Shown here: in pieces, positions 15,508-22,573 of the stretch
Layout: each line of letters opens with the position of its first letter
Numbering within the stretch: position 1 is the stretch's first letter
NCBI GenBank assembly: GCA_030649835.1
Contig: JAUSES010000036.1
Span: 1 to 38,124 of the forward strand
Length of the DNA: 38,124 bases
Origin: a bacterium
GTDB lineage: Bacteria; Patescibacteriota; Minisyncoccia; Phycocordibacterales; UBA1550
Direction of reading: 5' to 3'
Program-made: the position numbers and the translations under genes
Notes under the pieces: model-generated
What the model was told of the DNA's origin: nothing
Databases searched by the model: none
What the model saw: the letters and a program-made list of their open reading frames with translations, nothing else

Positions 15508-16371
15508 ATGACAAAATTTAAAAAAATACTAATTTTTATAATCGTCGCGCTCGTCTTAGTGGGAGCTGTATGTTTCTTTGTTTTTAATAAACAAAAAATA
15601 AAAGAAAACTGGCAAGAAACTTTATCTCTGACTAAAAGTCCTCAGGAAGAACAAGAACTCAAAAACTTTAATACTTTGAGAAGCTTTGCGGAGAAAATTG
15701 ACGATTGTCAGAATTTTGGCAAACAAGCATTGTTGTTAAATTTTAAAACAATTAATCTAAATACAACCTATGAAAATTTTGGCATAGGAACATGGGTGGG
15801 GAATGGGTTTGTCTCAACCGTAGAAGGGGAAGTGGGGATGTTCCAAGACGATGATGTATTGGCACGAAAAATTAACGAATACGAAATTAACTTTAAAACA
15901 AACGATGTGGTGAGCATGCGCCAAATTGACGACCCCAACAGAATCCCTGTCGATCAAATGACTGCTGATGATGCAAAGGTTGTTAATGGTCAACAAAGAG
16001 CGCTGTACACGTTTCTTGAATTTTCAAGCGACCCCAAGATAATCCAAGAAACAATAAATAAAGGAGTTGAAACGAGAGTAAGATATTGTTTGTCTGAAAT
16101 TCTTGGCGTGGAAACGTTCAACAAAATTGATAAAAGTAGCGACTCTTTATATAAATTTACACACCTCATCGGTAAAGAAAATATTGAAAATGCAGACAAC
16201 GACCTACGTTATGTGGGGCAGAACCATGTATTGCGTTGGGAAAACGAAAGATACCGCCCATCGAAAGGTCTGAGCTCATTGATGTTTCCCTTTATACAGG
16301 TCGTAATTACCAACAGCGGACATATTTTGAGTTACGAAAGTAATCTAAGTTTTTTTGAGAATATCCAATAA
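15508..16371 (+). CDS. Signal-anchored hypothetical protein
   Basis: This 287-residue protein has a basic N-terminus (MTKFKKILIF) and a hydrophobic helix at about 7-28. The exported domain is rich in Asn and Asp and has two Cys (near 68 and 198). No domain is recognised. It follows the upstream gene by 3 nt and precedes the VanZ-like gene by 17 nt. Like its neighbours it has the MTKFKKI/MSKYKRI-type start common to this operon, suggesting that these anchored genes arose from related N-terminal modules. Confidence 0.65.
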   Translation: MTKFKKILIFIIVALVLVGAVCFFVFNKQKIKENWQETLSLTKSPQEEQELKNFNTLRSFAEKIDDCQNFGKQALLLNFKTINLNTTYENFGIGTWVGNGFVSTVEGEVGMFQDDDVLARKINEYEINFKTNDVVSMRQIDDPNRIPVDQMTADDAKVVNGQQRALYTFLEFSSDPKIIQETINKGVETRVRYCLSEILGVETFNKIDKSSDSLYKFTHLIGKENIENADNDLRYVGQNHVLRWENERYRPSKGLSSLMFPFIQVVITNSGHILSYESNLSFFENIQ

Positions 16372-16388
16372 GTATAGACAGATAATAA

Positions 16389-16844
16389 ATGAAAAAGGAA
16401 TATTTCATCGTCGGTCTATTTATTGCATATCTCATACTACTCATTAAAGTAATTGCATTTAAGTATCCCTCATCCATGGTGTTTGATGTTGCGGATGGAA
16501 ACTATGTACCATTCAAAACGATTGTGTCGTACTTGATGGGACAACCGACATGGACAGTAGCCATTTATAATATTGGAGGCAATATTGTTTCTTTTATTCC
16601 GCTTGGTTTTTTTGTGCCCATTCTCTACAAACAACGGTCTTCCTTAAAGCATGTTTTCATTTTCGCTTTCTCTCTCAGTTTTGCCATTGAGTGTATGCAA
16701 GTTTTGCTGAGCGCAGGAATTTTCGATGTTGATGACATAATACTGAACATTCTCGGTGCTGTCGTAGGGTATGTTTTTGTATTGATATTCCATGTACACA
16801 TGTATACTGCAATACACAGCATTGGGCTTGGTTCAAAAGATTAG
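16389..16844 (+). CDS. VanZ-like membrane protein
   Basis: This 151-residue protein has about four hydrophobic segments and the VanZ family signature. The signature reads NIGGNIVSFIPLGFFVPIL, a mid-membrane Glu in SFAIECMQVL, and FDVDDIILNILGAVVGY. VanZ proteins affect teicoplanin resistance in enterococci, and many family members are of unknown role in the envelope. It is the last gene of the surface operon, followed by a terminator at 16865-16892. Confidence 0.9.
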   Translation: MKKEYFIVGLFIAYLILLIKVIAFKYPSSMVFDVADGNYVPFKTIVSYLMGQPTWTVAIYNIGGNIVSFIPLGFFVPILYKQRSSLKHVFIFAFSLSFAIECMQVLLSAGIFDVDDIILNILGAVVGYVFVLIFHVHMYTAIHSIGLGSKD

Positions 16845-16864
16845 GAAGCACAGAGATACGCAGG

Positions 16865-16892
16865 AAGCGCATTATTCCAAATTGCGCTTTTT
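16865..16892 (+). terminator. Intrinsic terminator after the VanZ-like gene
   Basis: AAGCGCA (16865-16871) pairs with TGCGCTT (16883-16889) across an 11-nt loop, followed by TTT. It ends the operon beginning at 10366. Confidence 0.7.
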
Positions 16893-16900
16893 CAATGTAA

Positions 16901-17135
16901 CCCCCTAGTGTGACCGAGAGGGTTAGATTCTAAGCGCCCGCACAGGCATATGAGACCGACCGAGGTCTGTAAAATAAGGGTTTTTTGAGAGTCCAAAACA
17001 GCACCCCGCTGATACATGGAACTTATGGTATTTAAACTATATTTCTCAAGAGTACCCACGGGCCTAATTAAATGGGTACTCAATCAGCTCGGTTATAATA
17101 TCAACGAAATATTGATATTATTTGCATTTGGTTTT
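16901..17135. repeat. tRNA-Arg-derived repeat, copy C, plus downstream shared block
   Basis: One 153-bp unit starts at the CTAGTG anchor (16905) and holds GAGAGGGTTAGATTCT, the core GCACAGGCATATGAGACCGA, GGTTTTTTGA and CACCCCGCTGATACATGG. After it, CAGCTCGG (17085-17092) and AATATTGATATT (17108-17119) recur with the same spacing at 20361 and 20386 beside copy D. A 10-bp inverted repeat at 17095-17104 and 17112-17121 and a GTACCCA/TGGGTAC hairpin also lie here. The unit separates the surface operon from the ABC exporter. Confidence 0.85.
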
Positions 17136-17141
17136 TCCTGG

Positions 17142-17147
17142 TATAGT
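17142..17147 (+). promoter_or_regulatory. -10 box of the ABC exporter operon, leaderless spacing
   Basis: TATAGT ends 6 nt before ATG 17154. A 10-bp inverted repeat (17095-17121) lies upstream where an activator or repressor could bind. Confidence 0.55.
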
Positions 17148-17153
17148 TTAAAA

Positions 17154-18149
17154 ATGAGTGATAATTCAATCATAGTTACCAACTTATCAAAGACCTTTAC
17201 GTTTCCTGTAAGGAGTGCGACTGCGGGCTGGGTGAAAAACCTTTTTTCTCCGGAGAAGAGAGAAATCACTGCCGTAAAGGAGGTTTCTTTTTCTGTAAAG
17301 GCTGGCGAGCGTATAGCATTCATTGGGCCAAACGGGGCAGGGAAGTCCACTACTATCAAAATGCTAACTGGCATTCTGTTTCCAACCGCCGGCACTATTA
17401 GTGTACTCGGACTCGATCCATCAAAAGACAGAAAGAAGCTCGCGTACCGCATAGGCACGGTATTTGGGCAACGTTCACAGCTTTTGCCAAACCTCCCACT
17501 TACCGACTCACTTGAGTTTTTTGGTGTCATGTATGGGATGTCAGACGCAGATATCAAATCTCGCATAAGCGAGCTTGTGGAGCTATTTGACCTGTCTGCC
17601 TTCATTGATCAGCCAGTGCGAAAGCTCTCTCTCGGTCAGAGGATGCGAGCCGAGGTAGCGGCAGCGCTAATCCATCGCCCAGAAATCATTTTTCTCGATG
17701 AGCCTACTATTGGTTTAGATGTTGTTGCAAAAAAGGCTTTGCGTGATTTGCTTATAAAAATAAATAAGGAGGAAAAAGTGACAATATTTCTCACGTCGCA
17801 TGATGTGGGGGACATTGAGTCACTCTGCGACAGAACCATTGTCATTAACCACGGTACAATTATTAACGACCTCCCAACAAATGAGCTTTCTCGCGCCTTC
17901 GCCTATGAAAAATATATTGACCTTATTCCAAAAACAAGCTTCAAGAACTTCCCATCACTCCTCGAGGGCGCTACGTATTTTTTAAAAAGTAGTGAGAAAA
18001 TAACAGTAATTGTTGATATTAACAAATTAAGCGTTCAGGATTCACTAAAGAGACTTCTTGAGCTGTTTGTTGTCGAGGACATTGATGTGTACAACACTGA
18101 ACTAGAAACAACCATTAGGCACATATATGAAAGAGATTCGGCTCGCTAG
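17154..18149 (+). CDS. ABC-2 type exporter, ATP-binding subunit
   Basis: This 331-residue ATPase has Walker A GPNGAGKST at 58-66, a Q-loop near FGQRSQL (104-110), signature LSLGQRMR (158-165), Walker B IIFLDEP (178-184) and the switch His in LTSHD. It matches ATPases that partner two ABC-2-family (PF06182-type) permeases. I chose ATG 17154, not the longer in-frame start at 17016 inside the repeat, because the domain starts here and a -10 box precedes it. Its end overlaps the start of the first permease by 23 nt, indicating translational coupling. The substrate is unknown. Confidence 0.93.
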   Translation: MSDNSIIVTNLSKTFTFPVRSATAGWVKNLFSPEKREITAVKEVSFSVKAGERIAFIGPNGAGKSTTIKMLTGILFPTAGTISVLGLDPSKDRKKLAYRIGTVFGQRSQLLPNLPLTDSLEFFGVMYGMSDADIKSRISELVELFDLSAFIDQPVRKLSLGQRMRAEVAAALIHRPEIIFLDEPTIGLDVVAKKALRDLLIKINKEEKVTIFLTSHDVGDIESLCDRTIVINHGTIINDLPTNELSRAFAYEKYIDLIPKTSFKNFPSLLEGATYFLKSSEKITVIVDINKLSVQDSLKRLLELFVVEDIDVYNTELETTIRHIYERDSAR

Positions 18150-18927
18150 AAAAATAATCAGGACACTTGTAAAGGACCGTATGCAATATCCGGCGCGTCT
18201 TTTTGCTGACACTGCTACCATTGTAGCGAGGTGTGGTGTTTTGTTACTTTTGTATGCGTATGTCTTTAGCTTGAATGATGGAACGATAAAAGGAACGACG
18301 TTTGCCATGGTGGCGTGGAGTATGTTTTTCTATTTTTCATTTATTACACTTAGTTCAAGTCGTATATCGCGTGCAATCATGCAGGACATTACATCAGGGC
18401 AAATTGAAGTTTTACTAAGTAAGCCAATAACTTATTTATCCTATCGTGCATGGTGGCAGATAGGGGCAGGGGTCTATCCATTCATTGTTACGACAATACT
18501 CGGAGCAGTTACGCTTGCTATGACGGTGGGGATTCCGCAAACTATGAAAATCCCTTTATTCCTCCCAACGCTACTCGTTACATTTATTGGCGCAATAATT
18601 GTTACTCTTTTTATCTATACGATTGTTGGACTGCTTTCTTTTTGGATTGAGGATGTCCTCCCCATATTTTGGATAGTAGATAAAGCAGTGATGATTCTCG
18701 GGGGATCCTACTTGCCTGTGGCGCTTTTCCCGGATTTCATGTACAAGATTGCCCTTTATAGTCCGTTTGGTGCGTCTGTTTTTGTCACACACACAGTTTA
18801 TGAATCGTGGACGACGATTTGGTACAAATTAATTAGTATCCAATTATTCTGGATTGTGGTGCTCGGGGGAATTATATATTTTATGTTCTCAAGGGCTGTA
18901 AAAAATGTCTCCGTGAACGGAGGATAA
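18127..18927 (+). CDS. ABC-2 family exporter permease 1
   Basis: This 266-residue protein has six hydrophobic segments (about 33-52, 60-82, 115-140, 145-178, 185-210 and 232-252). Together with GQIEVLLSKPITYLSYRAWW near 100 it matches the ABC-2 transporter permeases that come as pairs (PF06182-like). It starts inside the 3' end of the ATPase gene and is followed after 4 nt by its paralogous partner. It probably exports a lipid, glycan or small molecule; nothing shows which. Confidence 0.87.
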   Translation: MKEIRLARKIIRTLVKDRMQYPARLFADTATIVARCGVLLLLYAYVFSLNDGTIKGTTFAMVAWSMFFYFSFITLSSSRISRAIMQDITSGQIEVLLSKPITYLSYRAWWQIGAGVYPFIVTTILGAVTLAMTVGIPQTMKIPLFLPTLLVTFIGAIIVTLFIYTIVGLLSFWIEDVLPIFWIVDKAVMILGGSYLPVALFPDFMYKIALYSPFGASVFVTHTVYESWTTIWYKLISIQLFWIVVLGGIIYFMFSRAVKNVSVNGG

Positions 18928-18931
18928 TATT

Positions 18932-19726
18932 ATGATGCAAGAACTTCATTTTGCGCTTTACGCGATCAAGAAAAATATTCAAAGCAGTGCTGAATTGCGA
19001 ACGAGTTTTTTGATGAATATTATTGGGATGGCAATTAATAACATTGCTTTCATTATCCTTTGGGTTTATTTTATACAAGCAGTTGGAATTATTGGAGGGT
19101 GGACGGCTGCAGATATTATAGGACTTCAGGGGTTTACCGCAATTTGCTACGGACTCGTATTTTCCTTTGCTGGTGGAATTAAAAAATTACCTGACTATGT
19201 TTCAAGCGGATCGTTTGATCGTTTCATGCTTTCACCTAAAAATATTTTAATGAGGGTCTCTACCTCATCATTTACCCCCTCAGGGATTGGGGATCTAGTG
19301 TTTGGTGTTATCTGCTTGCTAATCTACGGGATTTTGATGCATGCGAGCATGGTGCAAATTTTACTAATCATGTTACTTGTTGCACTTGCAACAATAATAT
19401 TTTTTTCAGTAACAGTAGTTATTTATTCAGTAAGCTTTTTATTCACAGATGCAGCCTTTGTGGTGGATGGACTCTTTACATTATTTCTCACCCCCTCACT
19501 CTTTCACGGGGGAGCCTTTCAGGGAGCACTGCGCGCATTCTTCATGTTCGTCATCCCAGCTCTCCTTGTGGGCACTATCCCCGTGGAAATAGTAAAGGAT
19601 ATCTCAATGGGCAAGCTCGCAATTGTCGCTGTCTTTACCGTCATTTGGTTGGTTCTCTCTATTAAAATATTCAATCGCGCTGTTCGTCACTACGAAAGCT
19701 CCAATTTAATGACGTTTGGTGGGTAG
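18932..19726 (+). CDS. ABC-2 family exporter permease 2
   Basis: This 264-residue permease has a layout similar to its upstream neighbour, with the family segment YVSSGSFDRFMLSPKNILMR near 88-108 and about six membrane segments. A strong SD, CGGAGG (18918-18923), sits 8 nt before ATG 18932; ATG 18935 is an alternative. It would form a heterodimer with permease 1. The end of the gene carries the -10 box of the NUDIX gene. Confidence 0.87.
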   Translation: MMQELHFALYAIKKNIQSSAELRTSFLMNIIGMAINNIAFIILWVYFIQAVGIIGGWTAADIIGLQGFTAICYGLVFSFAGGIKKLPDYVSSGSFDRFMLSPKNILMRVSTSSFTPSGIGDLVFGVICLLIYGILMHASMVQILLIMLLVALATIIFFSVTVVIYSVSFLFTDAAFVVDGLFTLFLTPSLFHGGAFQGALRAFFMFVIPALLVGTIPVEIVKDISMGKLAIVAVFTVIWLVLSIKIFNRAVRHYESSNLMTFGG

Positions 19727-19728
19727 TG

Positions 19729-19734
19729 TATAAT
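19729..19734 (+). promoter_or_regulatory. -10 box of the NUDIX gene, near-leaderless
   Basis: TATAAT ends 7 nt before ATG 19742, giving at most one untranslated base. Confidence 0.55.
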
Positions 19735-19741
19735 CATCCTA

Positions 19742-20239
19742 ATGAATATTATAAACAACTACAAAGGGCACGCGGGTGTTGAGTATATTTTTGAATATGC
19801 GGATGAGGATTCTTTTGATGATTTAGATTCTAGTAAATGCACTCAAACGTACGGGGTTTGTTTTCATGACAACAAACTAGTAATAGGATACAACGGTAAA
19901 AAGAAAACATGGGGCTTAATTGGTGGTACGATTGAAAAAGGGGAAACGTTTGAACAAACACTGATACGAGAAATACAAGAAGAATCAAATATGGAAGTGT
20001 TGTCAGCTCTACCAATTGGGTATCAGAAAGTTATTGATACCCGCGATGATAGTTTTTATTATCAGCTTCGCTATGTGTGCTCTGTGCAACCACACGGGCC
20101 TTTCGTGTCTGACCCAGCAGACTCAATAACAGAAATTAAACTTGTTGACCCCAACGAATACAAGCAGTATTTTGACTGGGGGAGTATAGGTGACAGGATT
20201 ATGGAGAGAGCATTAGAGCTGAGAACTAAATTTAACTAA
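19742..20239 (+). CDS. NUDIX hydrolase
   Basis: This 165-residue protein has a Nudix box GGTIEKGETFEQTLIREIQ followed by EES, matching Gx5Ex7REUxEE, with Ser in place of the usual Gly after EE. The box binds the metal and pyrophosphate of nucleoside-diphosphate-X substrates. The preceding WGLIGG strand is typical. The substrate is unknown. It stands alone behind its own -10 box and is followed by repeat copy D. Confidence 0.9.
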   Translation: MNIINNYKGHAGVEYIFEYADEDSFDDLDSSKCTQTYGVCFHDNKLVIGYNGKKKTWGLIGGTIEKGETFEQTLIREIQEESNMEVLSALPIGYQKVIDTRDDSFYYQLRYVCSVQPHGPFVSDPADSITEIKLVDPNEYKQYFDWGSIGDRIMERALELRTKFN

Positions 20240-20255
20240 AAATTAAGGAGGGCAT

Positions 20256-20400
20256 GTTTTTTGAGTGTCGAAACCTCGACCACGCTCGTACAGAGAACTT
20301 TTGTTATTTAAACTACATTTTCCAATGACCCACTAGTGTGACCGAGAGGGTTATCGGCCACAGCTCGGCGATGATATTCTCGCAAAATATTGATATTTTT
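20256..20400. repeat. tRNA-Arg-derived repeat, copy D (half unit plus next start)
   Basis: TTTTTTGAG, a degenerate CACGCTCGTACAGAGAACTT, TTGTTATTTAAACTACATTT and TCCAATGACC are the second half of a unit. They are followed by the start of the next unit (CTAGTG at 20333, GTGACCGAGAGGG). The unit breaks off and is replaced by CAGCTCGG (20361) and AATATTGATATT (20386), the block also found after copy C. It separates the NUDIX gene from the metabolic cluster. Confidence 0.8.
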
Positions 20401-20425
20401 TCCTAAGTTTTTGCGTGATAGTATC

Positions 20426-20447
20426 ATTCTACAAATTGTTGTAGAAT
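20426..20447. promoter_or_regulatory. 9-bp hairpin upstream of the oxidoreductase
   Basis: ATTCTACAA and TTGTAGAAT form a perfect stem with loop ATTG. There is no U-tract, so an operator is more likely than a terminator. TATACT at 20461-20466 may be the -10 of the next gene. Confidence 0.45.
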
Positions 20448-20489
20448 TCAGTAGATTATATATACTAGCTAAGATATCCAAAAGTCGAT

Positions 20490-21497
20490 ATGCCTGCTTG
20501 GCCTGTAGGAGTGGATGCTATATTACTCATCACAAACGTAACAAAAGTGGCAATCATTGGCGCAGGGCCAGCAGGCACTGTTTTCTACGATTTACTTGTA
20601 AGGTCGAGGAAATATACACAGGAAGATATTTTACTTTTAGATATGAGTGGAGATGTTTGCCCATGCCTCTCAAGGTACAATGCTTTTGTGGAAAATACAA
20701 AATCAAAGTGCTCCCCAGAGCTTAGGTTTTTAGTTGATGGTAAAATTACGGGGACGGAACTCCGTGCATATTTTAGGAATAAATACCCTTTTCCGGTTAA
20801 GGGTTTTTATATCAAAGAGATATGTAAAAACGAGAACGGTTTATTTAAGCTTACTTCAACAGCAGGCTCTATCCTTACTGAGAAAGTAATTCTTGCGACT
20901 GGCATAAAACAGAAGCTTTTACCAGAGATAGTTTTTGGAGGAGATAGAGAGAAATATGACTTTACTTTTAAAAAATTTACTGAATTCCAAAAGATTGATT
21001 TTAAAAACAATGAAGTAATATTTATTGGGAGCGGAGATAACGTTCTATTTAAATCACATAGACTTGCAGAATGGATAGCAACTAATGCTATACCGCACAG
21101 TTTTGGTTGTATTAAAATTTTTATAAAGAATGTTTTTAAAAATGATAATAACCCTAAGTTTTATAGAAATGTTCAGAAATATGTTGAAAAAGGAATGATC
21201 GAGATAGTCGTTACATCTTGGGATGTAAAGACTATAAAGACTAATCGCTGCGGCCTCGTTTCGGAAATCCAATTGGCAGACGGAATATGTAAAATAGCAT
21301 CCCCCGGAGGGGCGTACCTATCAATTCACACAGGCAACATAATTGATATCCCAGTTCTCGTTGATTGCACAGTGGAAGATTTAATATTGATTGGTGATCT
21401 AAACCTGTTTAAAAACGGACAGATATGCAGTATTTATGATTCTATTTTGGATGCTGAAAAGAAAGCATTTGATTTTATTCAAAACCATGGATATTAA
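20490..21497 (+). CDS. FAD/NAD(P)-binding oxidoreductase, thioredoxin-reductase-like
   Basis: This 335-residue protein has an N-terminal dinucleotide-binding motif VAIIGAGPAGTVF (20-32), a DVCPCL motif (55-60) that could be a redox Cys pair (C57, C59), ATGIK (136-140), a second GSGDN site (180-184) and a C-terminal LIGDL segment that typically closes over FAD. This two-Rossmann layout fits pyridine-nucleotide flavin oxidoreductases. The CxC lies near the N-terminus and not in the usual CxxC place, so the activity is open. Its 3' end overlaps the next gene by 11 nt. I took ATG 20490; there is no SD. Confidence 0.8.
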   Translation: MPAWPVGVDAILLITNVTKVAIIGAGPAGTVFYDLLVRSRKYTQEDILLLDMSGDVCPCLSRYNAFVENTKSKCSPELRFLVDGKITGTELRAYFRNKYPFPVKGFYIKEICKNENGLFKLTSTAGSILTEKVILATGIKQKLLPEIVFGGDREKYDFTFKKFTEFQKIDFKNNEVIFIGSGDNVLFKSHRLAEWIATNAIPHSFGCIKIFIKNVFKNDNNPKFYRNVQKYVEKGMIEIVVTSWDVKTIKTNRCGLVSEIQLADGICKIASPGGAYLSIHTGNIIDIPVLVDCTVEDLILIGDLNLFKNGQICSIYDSILDAEKKAFDFIQNHGY

Positions 21498-22491
21498 ACT
21501 CAACGATATTCAGAGGTGTATCACAATAGCCTACGGTATCGATGACATCAAATCGGTCGAGAGATTTACTGTTGTTGCTTCAAAATTTACGACACAAGAC
21601 CATCATTTTTTGGTAAAAACATCAAAGAATACATTTTTTCTTAAAAGATACGACACTTCTCATATCAATAAAATTCTATGTGAAGTTAGTGCTGTCTTGC
21701 GACTTAAAGATAGAATTCGTATTCCTCAGATATTTCAGACAAAAGAAAAGCTGGATTATTTTATTGATAATGGCTCTGTTTTTGTATTGTACCAGTATGT
21801 TGATGTATTAAATTTAAAAGAGACAGATGAGGAAGCTCAGTCCTTTTTTGATGTTTTGTGCGACATCGAGACTAAGCTTACTGCGTCAAATTCAGACTGG
21901 AATAATTTTTATGATTTCCACCTTCATCTTTCAAGGTTCGAGTCTGAATCAACAGAACTCCTGAAGGTAATAGCGAGTGATGGAAGGAATCATGCACCAA
22001 GAGATCTTGAATATGTTAAATTCCTAGTGAATGAAGTAAACAAACTTAAATCGGATATTCTAAATTTGAAAATTCCGAAAAGTCTAATACACGGAGATTT
22101 TTTGATGCAGAATCTTCTGAGAGATGAAGATGGTATTGTTTGGGTTTTAGATTGGGAGAAATCACTTGAATATATCACTTCTGTTGACGTAATGAGGAGT
22201 ATTACGTTCACGATGTTTGACCCAGCGCAAGAGGATATGAATCTAAATGCAGAGGTATTCGCAAAATGGTCTAGGTACTGCTTCAAAAAGATTCCTTTAT
22301 CTAAGGAGGAAAAATCCAATGCTATTAATTTGTACTATTTCCACGTCATTACCAACACGGATTTTCTTAGAAGGCTTTACATTGAGAGACAGGACCTTAA
22401 TGAAAAGATGGCTGGAGAAGATTTTTTGATATGTAAATGGTTCAGAGATCACAAGGATGCGATCCAGGTTGTGGCAGGTTCGATTTTGTAG
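21487..22491 (+). CDS. Aminoglycoside-phosphotransferase-like kinase
   Basis: This 334-residue protein has the APH/choline-kinase fold. FFLKRYD includes ATP-site Lys53, the catalytic loop is LIHGDFLMQNLL (200-211, with Asp204 and Asn209), and VLDWE has metal-binding Asp222. The family phosphorylates small-molecule hydroxyls (aminoglycosides, homoserine, choline, sugars). It overlaps the upstream oxidoreductase by 11 nt, so the two are probably coupled. I chose ATG 21487; a longer in-frame start at 21436 lies inside the upstream gene. The substrate is unknown, and antibiotic resistance is not implied. Confidence 0.85.
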   Translation: MDIKLNDIQRCITIAYGIDDIKSVERFTVVASKFTTQDHHFLVKTSKNTFFLKRYDTSHINKILCEVSAVLRLKDRIRIPQIFQTKEKLDYFIDNGSVFVLYQYVDVLNLKETDEEAQSFFDVLCDIETKLTASNSDWNNFYDFHLHLSRFESESTELLKVIASDGRNHAPRDLEYVKFLVNEVNKLKSDILNLKIPKSLIHGDFLMQNLLRDEDGIVWVLDWEKSLEYITSVDVMRSITFTMFDPAQEDMNLNAEVFAKWSRYCFKKIPLSKEEKSNAINLYYFHVITNTDFLRRLYIERQDLNEKMAGEDFLICKWFRDHKDAIQVVAGSIL

Positions 22492-22573
22492 CCACCGTAC
22501 TTATTAGAAATAATGTGGTATTTTGTATGCAGAGTTATTTGTCAAATCAAATCATATAGAAAAGGAGAATATC

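Noticed and set aside
17016-17153. Longer N-terminus for the ABC ATPase
   Set aside because: It would be translated from repeat copy C; the -10 box and the domain start support ATG 17154.
9976-20400. Repeats as integron attC sites
   Set aside because: The units lack recognisable RYYYAAC/GTTRRRY core boxes, one unit sits between whole operons and not single genes, and no integron integrase is seen.
21487-22491. Antibiotic resistance gene
   Set aside because: The APH fold is shared with many metabolic kinases; the context is a metabolic cluster and no drug specificity can be read.
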